DNA of 64,000 bases. Origin: Ruminococcus sp. JC304. Lineage in GTDB: Bacteria > Bacillota > Clostridia > Lachnospirales > Lachnospiraceae. The notes under the pieces are model-generated. The model had not been told where the DNA came from. It saw only the letters and a program-made list of their open reading frames with translations, and ran no database searches. Position 1 is the stretch's first letter, and the number at the start of each line of letters is the position of its first letter. Below, piece by piece: positions 1-10,358 of the stretch. The stretch spans positions 1,194,711-1,258,710 of the forward strand of contig HE978651.1 of the NCBI GenBank assembly GCA_000285855.2. The letters run 5' to 3'. The translations under genes were made by a program, and so were the position numbers.

Positions 1-51
1 CCGAGTAATTCACTGCTTTATTATCTTTCATACTGTTAAGCGCCTTTCATA

Positions 52-80
52 TTGCAAGTGAAACCGTTTTATACTATACT
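52..80 (+). promoter_or_regulatory. Promoter of the K+ channel gene
   Basis: TTGCAA at 52-57 and TATACT at 75-80 are separated by 17 bases, a good sigma-A match. The predicted start is about 40 bases before the channel gene's ATG. Confidence 0.55.
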
Positions 81-125
81 TCAATTAATTTCAGGCAGTA
101 TATTATTTCATTGGAGGACAAGTGC

Positions 126-539
126 ATGAAAAGAATTAAAGTATTAGGCAGTGTTTTAAAACGGACTCGCGCAGATAAAATTATCGTTGGTTTTATTGTG
201 TTTATTTTTGCTATCGCAGCAGTGATCCAACTGGTTGAACCAGACATTAACCGATACGGAGATGCACTGTGGTATTGCTATGCGGTGATCTCCACTGCCG
301 GATTTGGCGATGTAGTTGCGGTTACTTTCATTGGAAAAATGTGTTCCGTTCTTCTGACAATCTATTCCCTTTTTGTAGTTGCCATTGCCACCGGGGTAGT
401 GGTCAATTTCTACACCCAGATGGTGGAAATGCAGCGAAAAGAGACACTTGCCATGTTTATGGATCAGCTGGAAAGACTTCCTGAGCTTTCCAGAGAAGAA
501 CTGGAGAATATTTCCAGAAAAGTGCGCCAGTTTCGGTAG
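126..539 (+). CDS. Two-transmembrane potassium channel family protein
   Basis: A 137-residue membrane protein with two hydrophobic helices (about residues 18-38 and 72-95) flanking a pore loop. The loop reads STAGFGDV where classical K+ channels have TVGYGD, so the selectivity filter is recognisable but relaxed. The cytoplasmic tail is short and charged (about residues 100-137) with no RCK/TrkA domain, so gating input is not evident. The start is the ATG at 126 because GGAGG at 113-117 lies 8 bases upstream; the TTG at 111 overlaps that site. It is transcribed alone from its own promoter and converges on the next gene, leaving only 9 bases between the two stops. Ion-channel family is fairly sure; the transported ion is inferred. 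Confidence 0.75.
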   Translation: MKRIKVLGSVLKRTRADKIIVGFIVFIFAIAAVIQLVEPDINRYGDALWYCYAVISTAGFGDVVAVTFIGKMCSVLLTIYSLFVVAIATGVVVNFYTQMVEMQRKETLAMFMDQLERLPELSREELENISRKVRQFR

Positions 540-548
540 CTGTGGATT

Positions 549-1337
549 TTACTGATCTTTGGAAGAAAGTTCTTCTTCCTGCTTGCTGCGTACCTGCGGG
601 ATCAGAGAAGCTGCCAGTTTTCCTTTTCCGCGGTTTCGCAGATACAGAATACCGATGATAGAAAATACTACTGCACCGATAAAGTTTACGATCAGATCTT
701 TCATGGTATCAACAATACCAATATCAAGATAGCCTCCCAGATCCCAGGTCTCACCGTTAACGACCAGGGACTGAACATCTACATGGATGGGAACGTTTGC
801 ACCGGTAGGATTCAGCTTCACAGAGTTGATGGCCGGTACGATCCAGTCCTTCTGCATATCCATTCCAAAAAACCAGTCCATGCTGAATTCGAAGAATTCC
901 CACATAACACCAACAGTCATTGAAAAACAGAATGCAAAAAAAGCTACAAAATACGGTGACATTTTAATGGAAAACCTGTCACTGCGGTTAAAAAGATCGA
1001 TCAGTGCAAATCCGATGGCAGCCATCAGAAAACCGTTAGTAGTATGTAAAATGGTATCCCAGATAGGAATTTTTACATAAAAGGCATTGACCTCACCCAG
1101 AATTTCTGCTGAAAAGATAAAAATCAGAATGACTGTCTCCAGTCCCGGTGGTATTGTGACGCTCAGTTTTCTGTCCAGAAACTGTGGAACCATAAAAAGG
1201 ATCAATGTTAAGATTCCCAGAAACATATTGTGGTAATTTCCCAGGAAAAACTGACGTACAACGGATAAGATTACCAGGGCGGTAAGCACCATCTGAATCT
1301 TTGTTCTGTTCTTTTTCAAACCTGAACTCGCTTTCAT
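549..1337 (-). CDS. Polytopic membrane protein, DUF2238 (YjdF)-like
   Basis: A 262-residue protein with six or seven hydrophobic helices and a basic N-terminus. Short conserved-looking polar motifs sit within helices: WDTILHTTNGF (about residues 92-102) and GVMWEFFEF (about 142-150). This pairing of a His-containing and a Trp-Glu-containing helix resembles the YjdF/DUF2238 family of unknown function. The C-terminal part carries a soluble segment (about 165-205) followed by a last helix and a basic tail. AAGGAGGA (complement of 1345-1352) lies just upstream of the ATG at 1337, which fixes the start. No function is assigned; the family match is from memory of the motif pattern and is moderate. 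Confidence 0.55.
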   Translation of the reverse strand: MKASSGLKKNRTKIQMVLTALVILSVVRQFFLGNYHNMFLGILTLILFMVPQFLDRKLSVTIPPGLETVILIFIFSAEILGEVNAFYVKIPIWDTILHTTNGFLMAAIGFALIDLFNRSDRFSIKMSPYFVAFFAFCFSMTVGVMWEFFEFSMDWFFGMDMQKDWIVPAINSVKLNPTGANVPIHVDVQSLVVNGETWDLGGYLDIGIVDTMKDLIVNFIGAVVFSIIGILYLRNRGKGKLAASLIPQVRSKQEEELSSKDQ

Positions 1338-1417
1338 TTTTCTTTTCCTCCTTCCTTGTTTTATATCCTTATCCTCACTGTTTATATTTTAACATAAGTG
1401 AATTTAAACAACAAGAA

Positions 1418-2785
1418 TTATATGATAATAAGCTGTTTCTGGGACTCGTGACAGAATTTTCTGCCGGTTTTCAGACACAGAAGTTTTTCATATAAATTGG
1501 AAGAAAAAACAGTTTCAGATAAAATCTGATTACCTTCACTGTCCAAAAGATTTTGGGCGTCCGCAAGCTTGGTGATAAGAGGAATTCGGCTGTGCTGCTT
1601 GATCTGGCTTAGCAGCTCACTGCTTTCCCTGCAAAAACCAAGAACCCTGGCAAAGGGAATCTGTGTCGGCGCAGTGTGGATATTTAATATAATATGAAGC
1701 AATGCTCTCTGTATCCTTGTCTGAGTCAGCTCTCTGGTTTTTAGAACAGCAACAGACTGGGAGAAGGACAGTAGAAGGTTCTGCTGATTTATGATTCTTC
1801 GTGCAAGATCCTCGGAAACATCCATATAGGAAGAAAGGCTTTCTACATTTTCCTTCATAAGGCAGTAAGAAAGAATAGAGTCCAGAGAATTTTCTGTGAG
1901 AAATTCACCGGAGTCCAGCGCCTTTTTGAAAACGTAAAAAGCATCTGGCGGAATCTGGGATGACAGCATATTGACAATTTTGTTATCCGAATTCCTGCCT
2001 GAATTATTTATGTCTGAGATTGCCTCTGAATGGCTACTTCCCGGATCTTGAATAAGACTGCGTATAGCAGTTGCAGATGCAAAAAAATCAGTGGATGACT
2101 GTAAATCAGGGGAGGGGCTTGCTGAATCTCCTTCAGGGACAGTGGTTTCATGATAACCCATTCCTTCCCTGCGGAGGGTGACAGGGCGGATCCGGCTGTT
2201 CAGGCGGAGAAGTGCCTTACAGTATTCGACTCCCAGAATATTATTGGGAGTGCTCAGAATCTGTGTCACTTCATTTAACAGAGGAGTAAGGACTCCGTCA
2301 AAATCGTCACCATTGAAGTTGCGCGGATTCTTAAAATATTCTGTCAGTGCCTGGCTTCTGGCAGCCGGAAAAGTCAGCCCTTCGCTTAAAAAGCTTTTCA
2401 GCAGCTTTTTATATTCTTCAGGTTCTTCTACAAGGATCTCAGCCAGTTCTCGCAGTGCGCTGATCTCCCCGGATTCACTTCCAAAGCAGAGCATATCAAC
2501 AACGCCAAGGCTGTCCAACAGGGAAACACCTCCCATTGCAAAGGCTTCCGCACTTGCTGTAGAGATGGATACCGGCATTTCAAGTACAAGGTCGGCACCA
2601 CACTGCAGAGCCATTTCTGCACGTACGTGTTTGGAGATGAGAGCGGGAGTGCCGCGCTGCACATAATCTCCGCTCATGGCAACAATCACATAGTCTGCCT
2701 TTAGCTTTTCTTTTGTATACCGGATCTGATATTCATGTCCTTTGTGAAAAGGATTATATTCTGCAATAATTCCTGCTGTTTTCAT
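1418..2785 (-). CDS. tmcAL: tRNA(Met) cytidine acetate ligase TmcAL
   Basis: TmcAL (formerly YlbM) activates acetate with ATP to acetyl-adenylate and acetylates C34 of elongator tRNA-Met, which secures AUG decoding. The N-terminus has the nucleotidyltransferase signature GIIAEYNPFHKGH (residues 4-16), then SGDYVQRGTPA and the conserved LVLEMP. The start at 2785 is chosen because family members begin a few residues before this motif; an upstream in-frame ATG at 2842 would add a non-conserved extension. The 455-residue length exceeds the usual ~400 because of a Ser/Asp/Asn-rich insertion around residues 245-300. It is divergent from pta-ackA, whose pathway handles the acetate/acetyl phosphate pool, so enzyme and substrate are neighbours. 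Identification is firm; the exact start is slightly less so. Confidence 0.88.
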   Translation of the reverse strand: MKTAGIIAEYNPFHKGHEYQIRYTKEKLKADYVIVAMSGDYVQRGTPALISKHVRAEMALQCGADLVLEMPVSISTASAEAFAMGGVSLLDSLGVVDMLCFGSESGEISALRELAEILVEEPEEYKKLLKSFLSEGLTFPAARSQALTEYFKNPRNFNGDDFDGVLTPLLNEVTQILSTPNNILGVEYCKALLRLNSRIRPVTLRREGMGYHETTVPEGDSASPSPDLQSSTDFFASATAIRSLIQDPGSSHSEAISDINNSGRNSDNKIVNMLSSQIPPDAFYVFKKALDSGEFLTENSLDSILSYCLMKENVESLSSYMDVSEDLARRIINQQNLLLSFSQSVAVLKTRELTQTRIQRALLHIILNIHTAPTQIPFARVLGFCRESSELLSQIKQHSRIPLITKLADAQNLLDSEGNQILSETVFSSNLYEKLLCLKTGRKFCHESQKQLIII

Positions 2786-2874
2786 AAATTTAGACAGAAA
2801 GCTCCTTTCTGAAATTTTGTAGAGTTCTCTCTTTTTTACCATATTGCATCTTAAAAAATACTTTTTTATGTCAT

Positions 2875-2903
2875 ATTCTACCATTCAGATGCTTGAAATA
2901 CAA
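2875..2903 (-). promoter_or_regulatory. Promoter of tmcAL
   Basis: On the minus strand TTGTAT (2903-2898) and TAGAAT (2880-2875) are 17 bases apart. The -35 element abuts the -35 of the opposing pta promoter, so the two promoters are back to back and share position 2898. Confidence 0.5.
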
Positions 2904-2921
2904 GGCTTCAGGAGTTATAAT
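2893..2921 (+). promoter_or_regulatory. Promoter of pta
   Basis: TTGAAA at 2893-2898, a 17-base spacer and a perfect TATAAT at 2916-2921. The predicted transcript has a leader of about 70 bases before the pta ATG. Confidence 0.7.
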
Positions 2922-2945
2922 GAAAACAGCGCAGATAATTGATAG

Positions 2946-4007
<1,062 letters not shown>

Positions 4008-4041
4008 GATTTCGGTCAGACAGTAAAGCAGAATTATTTTA

Positions 4042-4070
4042 TCGACTACATAATTTATTGATATTATAAT
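4042..4070 (+). promoter_or_regulatory. Possible internal promoter before ackA
   Basis: TATAAT at 4065-4070 is preceded after 17 bases by TCGACT (4 of 6 matches to TTGACA). It may give ackA its own transcript in addition to read-through from pta. Confidence 0.35.
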
Positions 4071-4119
4071 ATGAAAGGAAAAGCTGGCAGAAATATTCGG
4101 AATTTATTGCCGGCAGAAT

Positions 4120-5316
4120 ATGAAAATGAACGTATTAGTAATCAACTGTGGAAGTTCATCCCTGAAATATCAGCTGATCAACTCTGATTCAGAAGCAGTT
4201 CTTGCAAAAGGTCTCTGCGAGAGAATTGGTATCGATGGAAGATTAGTATATCAGAAAACAGGCTGTGACAAAGAGATCACAGAAGCTCCGATGCCTACAC
4301 ATAAAGAAGCAATCCAGATGGTTCTGGATGCCCTTACAAATGACAAAACAGGTGCCATCGGAAGTCTGAAAGAAGTAAATGCTGTTGGACACCGTGTTGT
4401 ACATGGTGGTGAGAAATTTGCCAAATCTGTAGTGATCACAGATGAAGTTATCGCAGCAGTAGAAGAGTGCAACGATCTTGCACCACTTCATAACCCTGCA
4501 AACCTGATCGGTATCCGTGTATGCTCTGAGCTTATGCCAGGAGTACCTCAGGTTGGTGTGTTTGATACCGCTTTCCATCAGACGATGCCTGCAAAAGCAT
4601 ATCTCTATGGCCTTCCACTGGAATATTACAAGAACTACAAAGTAAGAAGATATGGTTTCCACGGAACCTCCCACAGCTTTGTTTCTAAACGTGCTGTTGA
4701 ATTCCTTGGCCTTGACAAAGATAACTCAAAAGTTATCGTATGCCACCTTGGAAATGGTTCTTCCATCAGTGCTGTTGTAAACGGTCAGTGTGTTGATACA
4801 ACAATGGGTCTTACTCCACTTGAAGGTGTTGTTATGGGAACACGTTCCGGTAACATTGACCCGGCTATCATGGAATTCATCGCTAAGAAAGAAAACCTTG
4901 ATATTGCAGGTATCATGAATGTGCTGAACAAAAAATCCGGCCTTTTTGGATTATCCGGCGGATTATCCAGCGACTTCCGTGATCTGAACGATGCAGCTCA
5001 GAGCGGAAACGAAGATGCAGCTAACGCAATCGACGTTCTCTGCTATGGTATTGCTAAATTCGTTGGTGGATATGTTGCAGCTATGAACGGTGTAGATGCC
5101 ATCGTATTTACAGCAGGTATCGGCGAGAACGCTATTCCTGTACGTGAAAAAGTTGTAAGCTATCTTGGATACCTTGGAGTTACACTTGACAAAGAAGCTA
5201 ACGGAGTTCGCGGAGAAGAGATCGTTATCTCTACACCGGATTCCAAAGTTAAAGTTGCTGTAATTCCTACAAACGAAGAACTTGCAATCTGCAGAGAGAC
5301 AGTAGCTCTGGTTTAA
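4120..5316 (+). CDS. ackA: Acetate kinase
   Basis: AckA transfers phosphate from acetyl phosphate to ADP, completing the fermentative Pta-AckA route. The 398 residues match the family length. Visible ASKHA-fold motifs are VINCGSSSLKYQL at the N-terminus, GHRVVHGG (about 90-97), HNPANL, the catalytic-region FDTAFHQTMP, RRYGFHGTSH, HLGNGSS phosphate loop, GTRSGNIDP and FTAGIGENA near the C-terminus. Two ATGs, 4120 and 4126, are both possible starts; neither has a strong Shine-Dalgarno sequence. A 112-base spacer with a possible extra promoter separates it from pta, and a terminator follows. Confidence 0.96.
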   Translation: MKMNVLVINCGSSSLKYQLINSDSEAVLAKGLCERIGIDGRLVYQKTGCDKEITEAPMPTHKEAIQMVLDALTNDKTGAIGSLKEVNAVGHRVVHGGEKFAKSVVITDEVIAAVEECNDLAPLHNPANLIGIRVCSELMPGVPQVGVFDTAFHQTMPAKAYLYGLPLEYYKNYKVRRYGFHGTSHSFVSKRAVEFLGLDKDNSKVIVCHLGNGSSISAVVNGQCVDTTMGLTPLEGVVMGTRSGNIDPAIMEFIAKKENLDIAGIMNVLNKKSGLFGLSGGLSSDFRDLNDAAQSGNEDAANAIDVLCYGIAKFVGGYVAAMNGVDAIVFTAGIGENAIPVREKVVSYLGYLGVTLDKEANGVRGEEIVISTPDSKVKVAVIPTNEELAICRETVALV

Positions 5317-5395
5317 TTTTCGCAGACAACAGAGTGTCTGTATGATGTCCAAACGAGAAAAATATAGCTGGATAGAAGTTATATTTATATAGAAG

Positions 5396-5430
5396 GGAAG
5401 GGTGCGTCTGTCAGGAGCACCCTTCTTTGT
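5396..5430 (+). terminator. Rho-independent terminator after ackA
   Basis: GAAGGGTGC (5397-5405) pairs with GCACCCTTC (5417-5425), followed by a short T-rich tract. It closes the pta-ackA unit. Confidence 0.7.
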
Positions 5431-5569
5431 GCCCGTAAAGCATGTGGAAATTACCTGATCATAATGCTGCCGGATGATAAAATAGGTTTCACAGGAAGTA
5501 TAGCAATTCCATAAAATACTTCGTAAAGGAATATTACTTGACAAAATGTGAAATTTTTCTAATTTATCG

Positions 5570-5598
5570 TTGACAAAAGCAGAGGCGGTATGTATAAT
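5570..5598 (+). promoter_or_regulatory. Promoter of yceD-rpmF
   Basis: A consensus TTGACA (5570-5575), a 17-base spacer and a perfect TATAAT (5593-5598), about 20 bases before the yceD ribosome-binding site. A second TTGACA at 5538-5543 has no matching -10. Confidence 0.85.
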
Positions 5599-5624
5599 AA
5601 AACAAGTGTGGATAGGAGAAAAGT

Positions 5625-6152
5625 ATGCAGATACATTTATCAGATATTTCATCCAGTGAAGGAATGCGTATTCAGAAGACTGCAGAGTTTGGAATGGATA
5701 CGATCACCTTTCAGTCAGGAAGCTTTCCGGTCCTTGCAAAAGACCCCATAGAGCTTACGATTACGAATACAGGTGACAGGAATCTTGAGATCAGAGGAAC
5801 AGGTAAGATTACCGTTGGTATTCCCTGTGACAGATGTCTGGAAGAGGTTTCCACTGAGATTCCTTTAGAGATTGAGCGAAAACTTGATATGAAGCTTACG
5901 GATGAAGACCGTGTGAATGATCTGGACGAGAGTTCTTATCTCACAGGTATGGACCTGGATGTGGACCAGCTGGTCTATCTTGAGGTACTGATGAGCTGGC
6001 CTTTGAAGGTTTTATGTAGAGAAGACTGCAAAGGAATCTGTAGCCAGTGCGGGAAAAACCTCAATGACGGTCCTTGCGGATGCGTCGAGGGACCAAAGGA
6101 TCCCCGTATGGCAGCTATCAGTGATATATTTAGTAAATTTAAGGAGGTGTAA
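5625..6152 (+). CDS. YceD/DUF177 family protein (YlbN)
   Basis: A 175-residue cytoplasmic protein of the DUF177 family (E. coli YceD, Bacillus YlbN), which is almost always encoded just before rpmF and is linked to 23S rRNA/50S maturation; its biochemical role is not settled. Visible are the mid-protein CDRCLEE segment (about 72-78) and the C-terminal Cys-rich element CREDCKGICSQCGKNL (about 133-148) ending in GPCGC, which looks like a zinc-binding site. AGGAG lies about 9 bases before the ATG. It is co-transcribed with rpmF, only 3 bases apart. Confidence 0.9.
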   Translation: MQIHLSDISSSEGMRIQKTAEFGMDTITFQSGSFPVLAKDPIELTITNTGDRNLEIRGTGKITVGIPCDRCLEEVSTEIPLEIERKLDMKLTDEDRVNDLDESSYLTGMDLDVDQLVYLEVLMSWPLKVLCREDCKGICSQCGKNLNDGPCGCVEGPKDPRMAAISDIFSKFKEV

Positions 6153-6155
6153 CAT

Positions 6156-6338
6156 ATGTCCATCTGTCCAAAGAATAAATCTTCTAAAGCAAGACGTGAT
6201 AAGAGAAGAGCAAACTGGAAAATGAGCGCTCCGAACCTTGTAAAATGCAGCAAATGTGGCGAACTGATGATGCCGCACAGAGTATGCAAAGCTTGCGGAA
6301 GCTACAACAAAAAGGAAATCATTAAAGTTGAAGACTAA
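6156..6338 (+). CDS. rpmF: 50S ribosomal protein L32
   Basis: A 60-residue basic protein of the large subunit. It starts MSICPKNKSSKARRDKRRA and carries two CxxC pairs, CSKCG and CKACG (about residues 30-50), so this is the zinc-binding (C+) form of L32. A strong AAGGAGGTG precedes the start. In most genomes it is followed by the fatty-acid genes plsX/fabH; here plsX lies 10 kb away instead and a terminator ends the unit. Confidence 0.96.
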   Translation: MSICPKNKSSKARRDKRRANWKMSAPNLVKCSKCGELMMPHRVCKACGSYNKKEIIKVED

Positions 6339-6359
6339 TTTTTAATGATTGCAAAGTAT

Positions 6360-6397
6360 GGCAGGTTCTCACATTTTTGTGGGATGCCTGCTTTTTT
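6360..6397 (+). terminator. Terminator after rpmF
   Basis: GCAGG (6361-6365) pairs with CCTGC (6387-6391), with an inner CTCACA/TGTGGG helix, followed by a run of six T's. The next ~110 bases to the MATE gene hold a second hairpin (AAGCGGAT/ATCCGCTT, 6485-6505) with no T run. Confidence 0.8.
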
Positions 6398-6529
6398 GTA
6401 TGTTGAAATATCATGCCATGGAACGCATGGTGCTAAGACTGAGATAAACTGCGGAGCAGTTATTCGGTGTAGAGCAAGTAGCGAAGCGGATGATTTTATC
6501 CGCTTAACAATGTGGATGAGGGAAAAGAA

Positions 6530-7882
6530 ATGGAGAAAAAGGAAAAGGTAAATCAGATCACAGAAGGAGTGATCTGGAAACAGCTGCTGTTATTTTTCTT
6601 TCCTATTGTATTTGGAACGTTCTTTCAGCAGATTTATAACACTGCAGATACCATTGTTGTAGGTCGTTTTGTAGGAAAACAGGCACTTGCTGCAGTTGGA
6701 GGTTCTGCCAGTCAGATCGCCAATCTGATCGTTGGCTTTTTTGTAGGGCTTTCCTCAGGGGCAGCAGTTGTGATTTCGCAGTTTTATGGGGCAAAAGACA
6801 AGAAGAATCTGAGTAAGGCACTGCATACAGCATTTGCATTTTCCATTGCGGCGGGAATTGTTCTTACTGTAGTGGGGATTTTTCTGACCAGGCCTGCATT
6901 ACTGCTTATGAAGACACCTGCAGATGTGGTAGAGGACTCTGCGGTGTATCTTCATATTTATTTTGGCGGAATGGTTTTTAACCTGGTCTATAATATGGGG
7001 GCCGCCATCCTGCGCGCAGTAGGAGATTCCAAAAGACCCCTGTATGTTCTGATCGTTACCTGTGTGCTGAACATTATTCTTGACCTGCTCTTTGTTGTTG
7101 CCTTTGGCATGGGGGTAACAGGTGTGGCAGTTGCTACAGTTGGCTCACAGGTGATCAGTGCATTGATCGTAACCGGAATGCTTTTGAAAACCAGGGAAAT
7201 CTATGTATTAAAGCTCAGTCAGCTTCGTTTTGACAGAAGAATGCTGTTTTATGTGCTTAGGATCGGTATTCCTGCAGGATTGGAATCAGTTATGTATAAT
7301 ATTTCCAATATTGTGATCCAGGTGTTTGTCAATAATCTGGGAACTGATACAGTGGCAGCCTGGGGAACACTGGGAAAAATCGATGCCATTTTCTGGATGG
7401 TGATCAATGCGTTTGCAATTTCCATTACTACCTTTGTGGGACAGAATTTCGGAGCCGGCAAATATCACCGTATGCGAAAGAGTGTGAGTGTCTGTATGGT
7501 CATGAGTATGGTCAGTTCTGCGGTGATGATCATTTTGATGTATTCATTTGCTCCCTGGATTTATCGTCTGTTTACCACAGACAGCGCAGTAATTGTCCAT
7601 GGTGTTCATATGAGTCGTTTTTTACTGCCGTCCTATTTCATTTATGTAATCATAGGAATTTTGTCTGGGGCATTGAGGGGTACCGGAAAAGTTCTGGTGC
7701 CTATGATCCTGACCTGTGGCGGTGTGTGCTCTCTGAGAATCCTGTGGCTTTTTACAGCCGGACAGATGTATCCGGGAATTAATACGATCATGCTCAGTTA
7801 TCCGGTTTCCTGGAGCATTACGGCGGTGCTGTTTGTTGTATACTATTTCATGAAATTCCCCGGAAAGAAAAAGGAGAATTAA
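6530..7882 (+). CDS. MATE family efflux transporter
   Basis: A 450-residue inner-membrane protein with twelve predicted helices in two similar halves, as in the MATE drug/Na+ (or H+) antiporters. Typical features are FPIVFGTFFQQIYNTADTIV at helix 1, VGRFVGKQALAAVG, and the second-half counterpart IGIPAGLESVMYNISNI. It belongs to the NorM/DinF-like group common in Clostridia; the substrate cannot be predicted. The start is set at ATG 6530, eight bases after GAGGG; the ATG at 6512 has no ribosome site. It appears monocistronic. Confidence 0.9.
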   Translation: MEKKEKVNQITEGVIWKQLLLFFFPIVFGTFFQQIYNTADTIVVGRFVGKQALAAVGGSASQIANLIVGFFVGLSSGAAVVISQFYGAKDKKNLSKALHTAFAFSIAAGIVLTVVGIFLTRPALLLMKTPADVVEDSAVYLHIYFGGMVFNLVYNMGAAILRAVGDSKRPLYVLIVTCVLNIILDLLFVVAFGMGVTGVAVATVGSQVISALIVTGMLLKTREIYVLKLSQLRFDRRMLFYVLRIGIPAGLESVMYNISNIVIQVFVNNLGTDTVAAWGTLGKIDAIFWMVINAFAISITTFVGQNFGAGKYHRMRKSVSVCMVMSMVSSAVMIILMYSFAPWIYRLFTTDSAVIVHGVHMSRFLLPSYFIYVIIGILSGALRGTGKVLVPMILTCGGVCSLRILWLFTAGQMYPGINTIMLSYPVSWSITAVLFVVYYFMKFPGKKKEN

Positions 7883-8034
7883 CCATTTTTCGGTACACCA
7901 TTTTTCATGAAATAATGCAGTTTATCCTATGTCTGTTGCCGAAATCCACCAGATAAGGTAAGCTAAGAACAAAGGAAATTGAGAATAAAGATAACGGATC
8001 GAGCAGTAATGTAAAATGAAAGTATGAAAAAACT

Positions 8035-10320
8035 ATGAGAAAACAGAAAATAACAGTTCTGATTTTAATGATAACTCTGTGCCTGACCGGCATATGGGGA
8101 ATGAAAAAAAATACCACAGTATGGGGCGCGGTGATCCAGGTAAATGATGTGATCGTACCCCATGATATTCCTGCAGTAGCTGTAGAAATAAATAAAAGCA
8201 GCGAACAGATCACTGAGAAGCTGTCCAAGGTTTTCTATACAGTTTATACAGATGCAGATACACTGCATATTCCGGTGTCCTGGAATGTTTCTTCTGTGAA
8301 TATGAAACTGGCAGGCGTTTATACAGTGAAAGGTGTGCTGAAGCTTTCGCCGGAGTATGCTTTTGACGAGAGTGAAAGTCTGCAGGTACAGACTACCGTT
8401 TCTGTGCAGTACCCGGACAAACCGGATATTAATACATATTACAGGTTGACTGCGGCAGGAATCTATATATTTCCCTGGTTGAAGCAGGAAAATTCCGATT
8501 CCATGGAAGCTTATCTGAAGAAAGAAAGCGGACAGTGGATCAACCTTACTGAGGAGGGCTTTGCCCTCTGTGAAGAGGAGGGGCTGTATGTATCTAACCA
8601 GAGTATGGTTGTGGGTAATACCTATTCCCTGCTGGTAACCTATGATAATGGAAGGAAGCAGACCAATACTCTGCGGTTTCAATATCAAAGAGACGGCAGT
8701 CTTAAAATTTATGGTTATCAGTACAGTCAGCTTGGAAATACGGGAAGCCCTGCAAAACGTATTCGTTCTTATAATGCAAAAGATGAGAAATATCTGAGCA
8801 GATGTGCTGCTTATGCAGTAGAAATCGGAAGCAGTCTGAGAAAAATAGAAGAAGATCTGAAAGAAGGTGTCAGACTTCGTGTCAGCACTGCTGAGAAATT
8901 CGAGAATACAGCAGAAAACCCAGAGATTATTCTGGAGTCTTCCTGGGATATGAGTCAGGTAGATCTTACGAAACAGGGCGTCTATAAACTTACAGGTACA
9001 TTTGTGGTGCCGGAAGGATATCAGTTATCTGAGGATCTGGCACTGCCAAAGGCATATGCCTATCTTTCCGTACAGAAAAAGGGGTATCCGCAGATCAATA
9101 CTTACAGTATGCCTGTAGTGGATCTGGTAGAGTTTCCGATGCTTATGGCAGGTTTTTCAGCAGAAGAACTTCAGAATGTACAGGTTTATATACGTGAGAA
9201 TAAAGGGAGTTATCAGAAGCTGGACAGAGAACTGGCGGAAGTAACATCCAAAGGGATACAGCTTTACTGCCGGGAAGTACTGAAAAAAGGAAATAATTAC
9301 GATATCTGTGCAGTTTATGAAACAGGGAGTACAGGGATTTATTCTTTTTCATATAATGATGAATTTATTGTAAATGAGTACTGGCATGAGAGAAACTTTT
9401 CGGACAGGGATGAGAAAAATCTTCCGACTATTGTGCAGAAAGCCCCGGGACAGACGGTTACGCCGGTGCCTTCCGTAGAAGGAATGGAATCTCCGGATAC
9501 TAAAGAGAATTATTATGAAGAAAGTTCCGGCGAAACTTCGGATAATAGCAGAAACTCCGGGCAGAAAGCTTCAGCAGGAGAGACAAAAGCGACCGGTTCC
9601 GGAACAATATCGGATTTTGATGCTGCAGATAGTACAGTAACTGAGCTGAGTACGGATACTGTCACAGCAGTCAGCGGTCAGAGACTGCTTCTGATGTTAC
9701 AGCAAAATGGCAGCGTCAGATTTGAAAAGCAGGGAATTTCTGTGACGATCCTGCCTGAGACGATAAATACCTGGAAAGTGGCAGCAAATGATGAAATCCA
9801 GATGAAGATAGAGAAAACTGCAGAATCTGCTTTTTCCCTGAGGATTTTTGTAAGAGGAGAGGAAGTAACGGAGATTCCGGGAAGTACAGTGGAATTTCAG
9901 ACTTCTGTATTTGGAGAAATTTTATCTCCGGAAACTGTGACAGTTGTGGATGCACAGGGAAATTTGTGTGCGGTAACCTGGCAGGACAAACAGAAGATTT
10001 TGCGGGTTGAGATAGAAAAGACAGGAGATTATTTTCTTTCAGATGATCCTGCCGGCGGACAGACAGATAAAACAGAGACAAATCTGACAGAATCTTCGGT
10101 ATCAGATGCCGATGAAGACACAGAAGCGATTTTGGATGGCGTTATGACAGAAGAGGTGACTGCAGAAGGACTGTCAGAAAAGCAGAAAAAGAAAGCTGTA
10201 AAATTAATAAAAAGAATTGATTTTACAGGTGAAATCTGTGGATTGTTAAGCATTGCGACAGTTGGACTGATCTTGTTCCTGATATTGAGAAGAAAGCGAA
10301 ATAACAGAAGAAACAGATAG
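8035..10320 (+). CDS. Membrane-anchored surface protein with two repeated modules
   Basis: A 761-residue protein not recognised as a named family. It has an N-terminal signal/anchor helix (about 5-25), a large extracellular part and a C-terminal helix (about 733-752) followed by a basic tail RRKRNNRRNR, so it is probably held in the membrane facing out. Two modules of about 200 residues repeat: each holds a WN/WD...V...GVY strand pattern of an Ig-like fold (SWNVSSVNMKLAGVYTVKG and SWDMSQVDLTKQGVYKLTG) followed by INTY. A Ser/Thr/Glu-rich linker (about 475-560) precedes the C-terminal part. The next gene, 38 bases downstream, is a histidine kinase, so this protein may be an accessory sensor or target of that system. 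The role is inferred from context only. Confidence 0.6.
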   Translation: MRKQKITVLILMITLCLTGIWGMKKNTTVWGAVIQVNDVIVPHDIPAVAVEINKSSEQITEKLSKVFYTVYTDADTLHIPVSWNVSSVNMKLAGVYTVKGVLKLSPEYAFDESESLQVQTTVSVQYPDKPDINTYYRLTAAGIYIFPWLKQENSDSMEAYLKKESGQWINLTEEGFALCEEEGLYVSNQSMVVGNTYSLLVTYDNGRKQTNTLRFQYQRDGSLKIYGYQYSQLGNTGSPAKRIRSYNAKDEKYLSRCAAYAVEIGSSLRKIEEDLKEGVRLRVSTAEKFENTAENPEIILESSWDMSQVDLTKQGVYKLTGTFVVPEGYQLSEDLALPKAYAYLSVQKKGYPQINTYSMPVVDLVEFPMLMAGFSAEELQNVQVYIRENKGSYQKLDRELAEVTSKGIQLYCREVLKKGNNYDICAVYETGSTGIYSFSYNDEFIVNEYWHERNFSDRDEKNLPTIVQKAPGQTVTPVPSVEGMESPDTKENYYEESSGETSDNSRNSGQKASAGETKATGSGTISDFDAADSTVTELSTDTVTAVSGQRLLLMLQQNGSVRFEKQGISVTILPETINTWKVAANDEIQMKIEKTAESAFSLRIFVRGEEVTEIPGSTVEFQTSVFGEILSPETVTVVDAQGNLCAVTWQDKQKILRVEIEKTGDYFLSDDPAGGQTDKTETNLTESSVSDADEDTEAILDGVMTEEVTAEGLSEKQKKKAVKLIKRIDFTGEICGLLSIATVGLILFLILRRKRNNRRNR

Positions 10321-10358
10321 AATAAGAATACACCTGTGGACAAAAGGAGGTGGCAGCA

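Noticed and set aside
6345-6551. 68-codon frame after rpmF
   Set aside because: Begins inside the rpmF terminator region and runs through a hairpin and the ribosome site of the MATE gene; composition is not protein-like.
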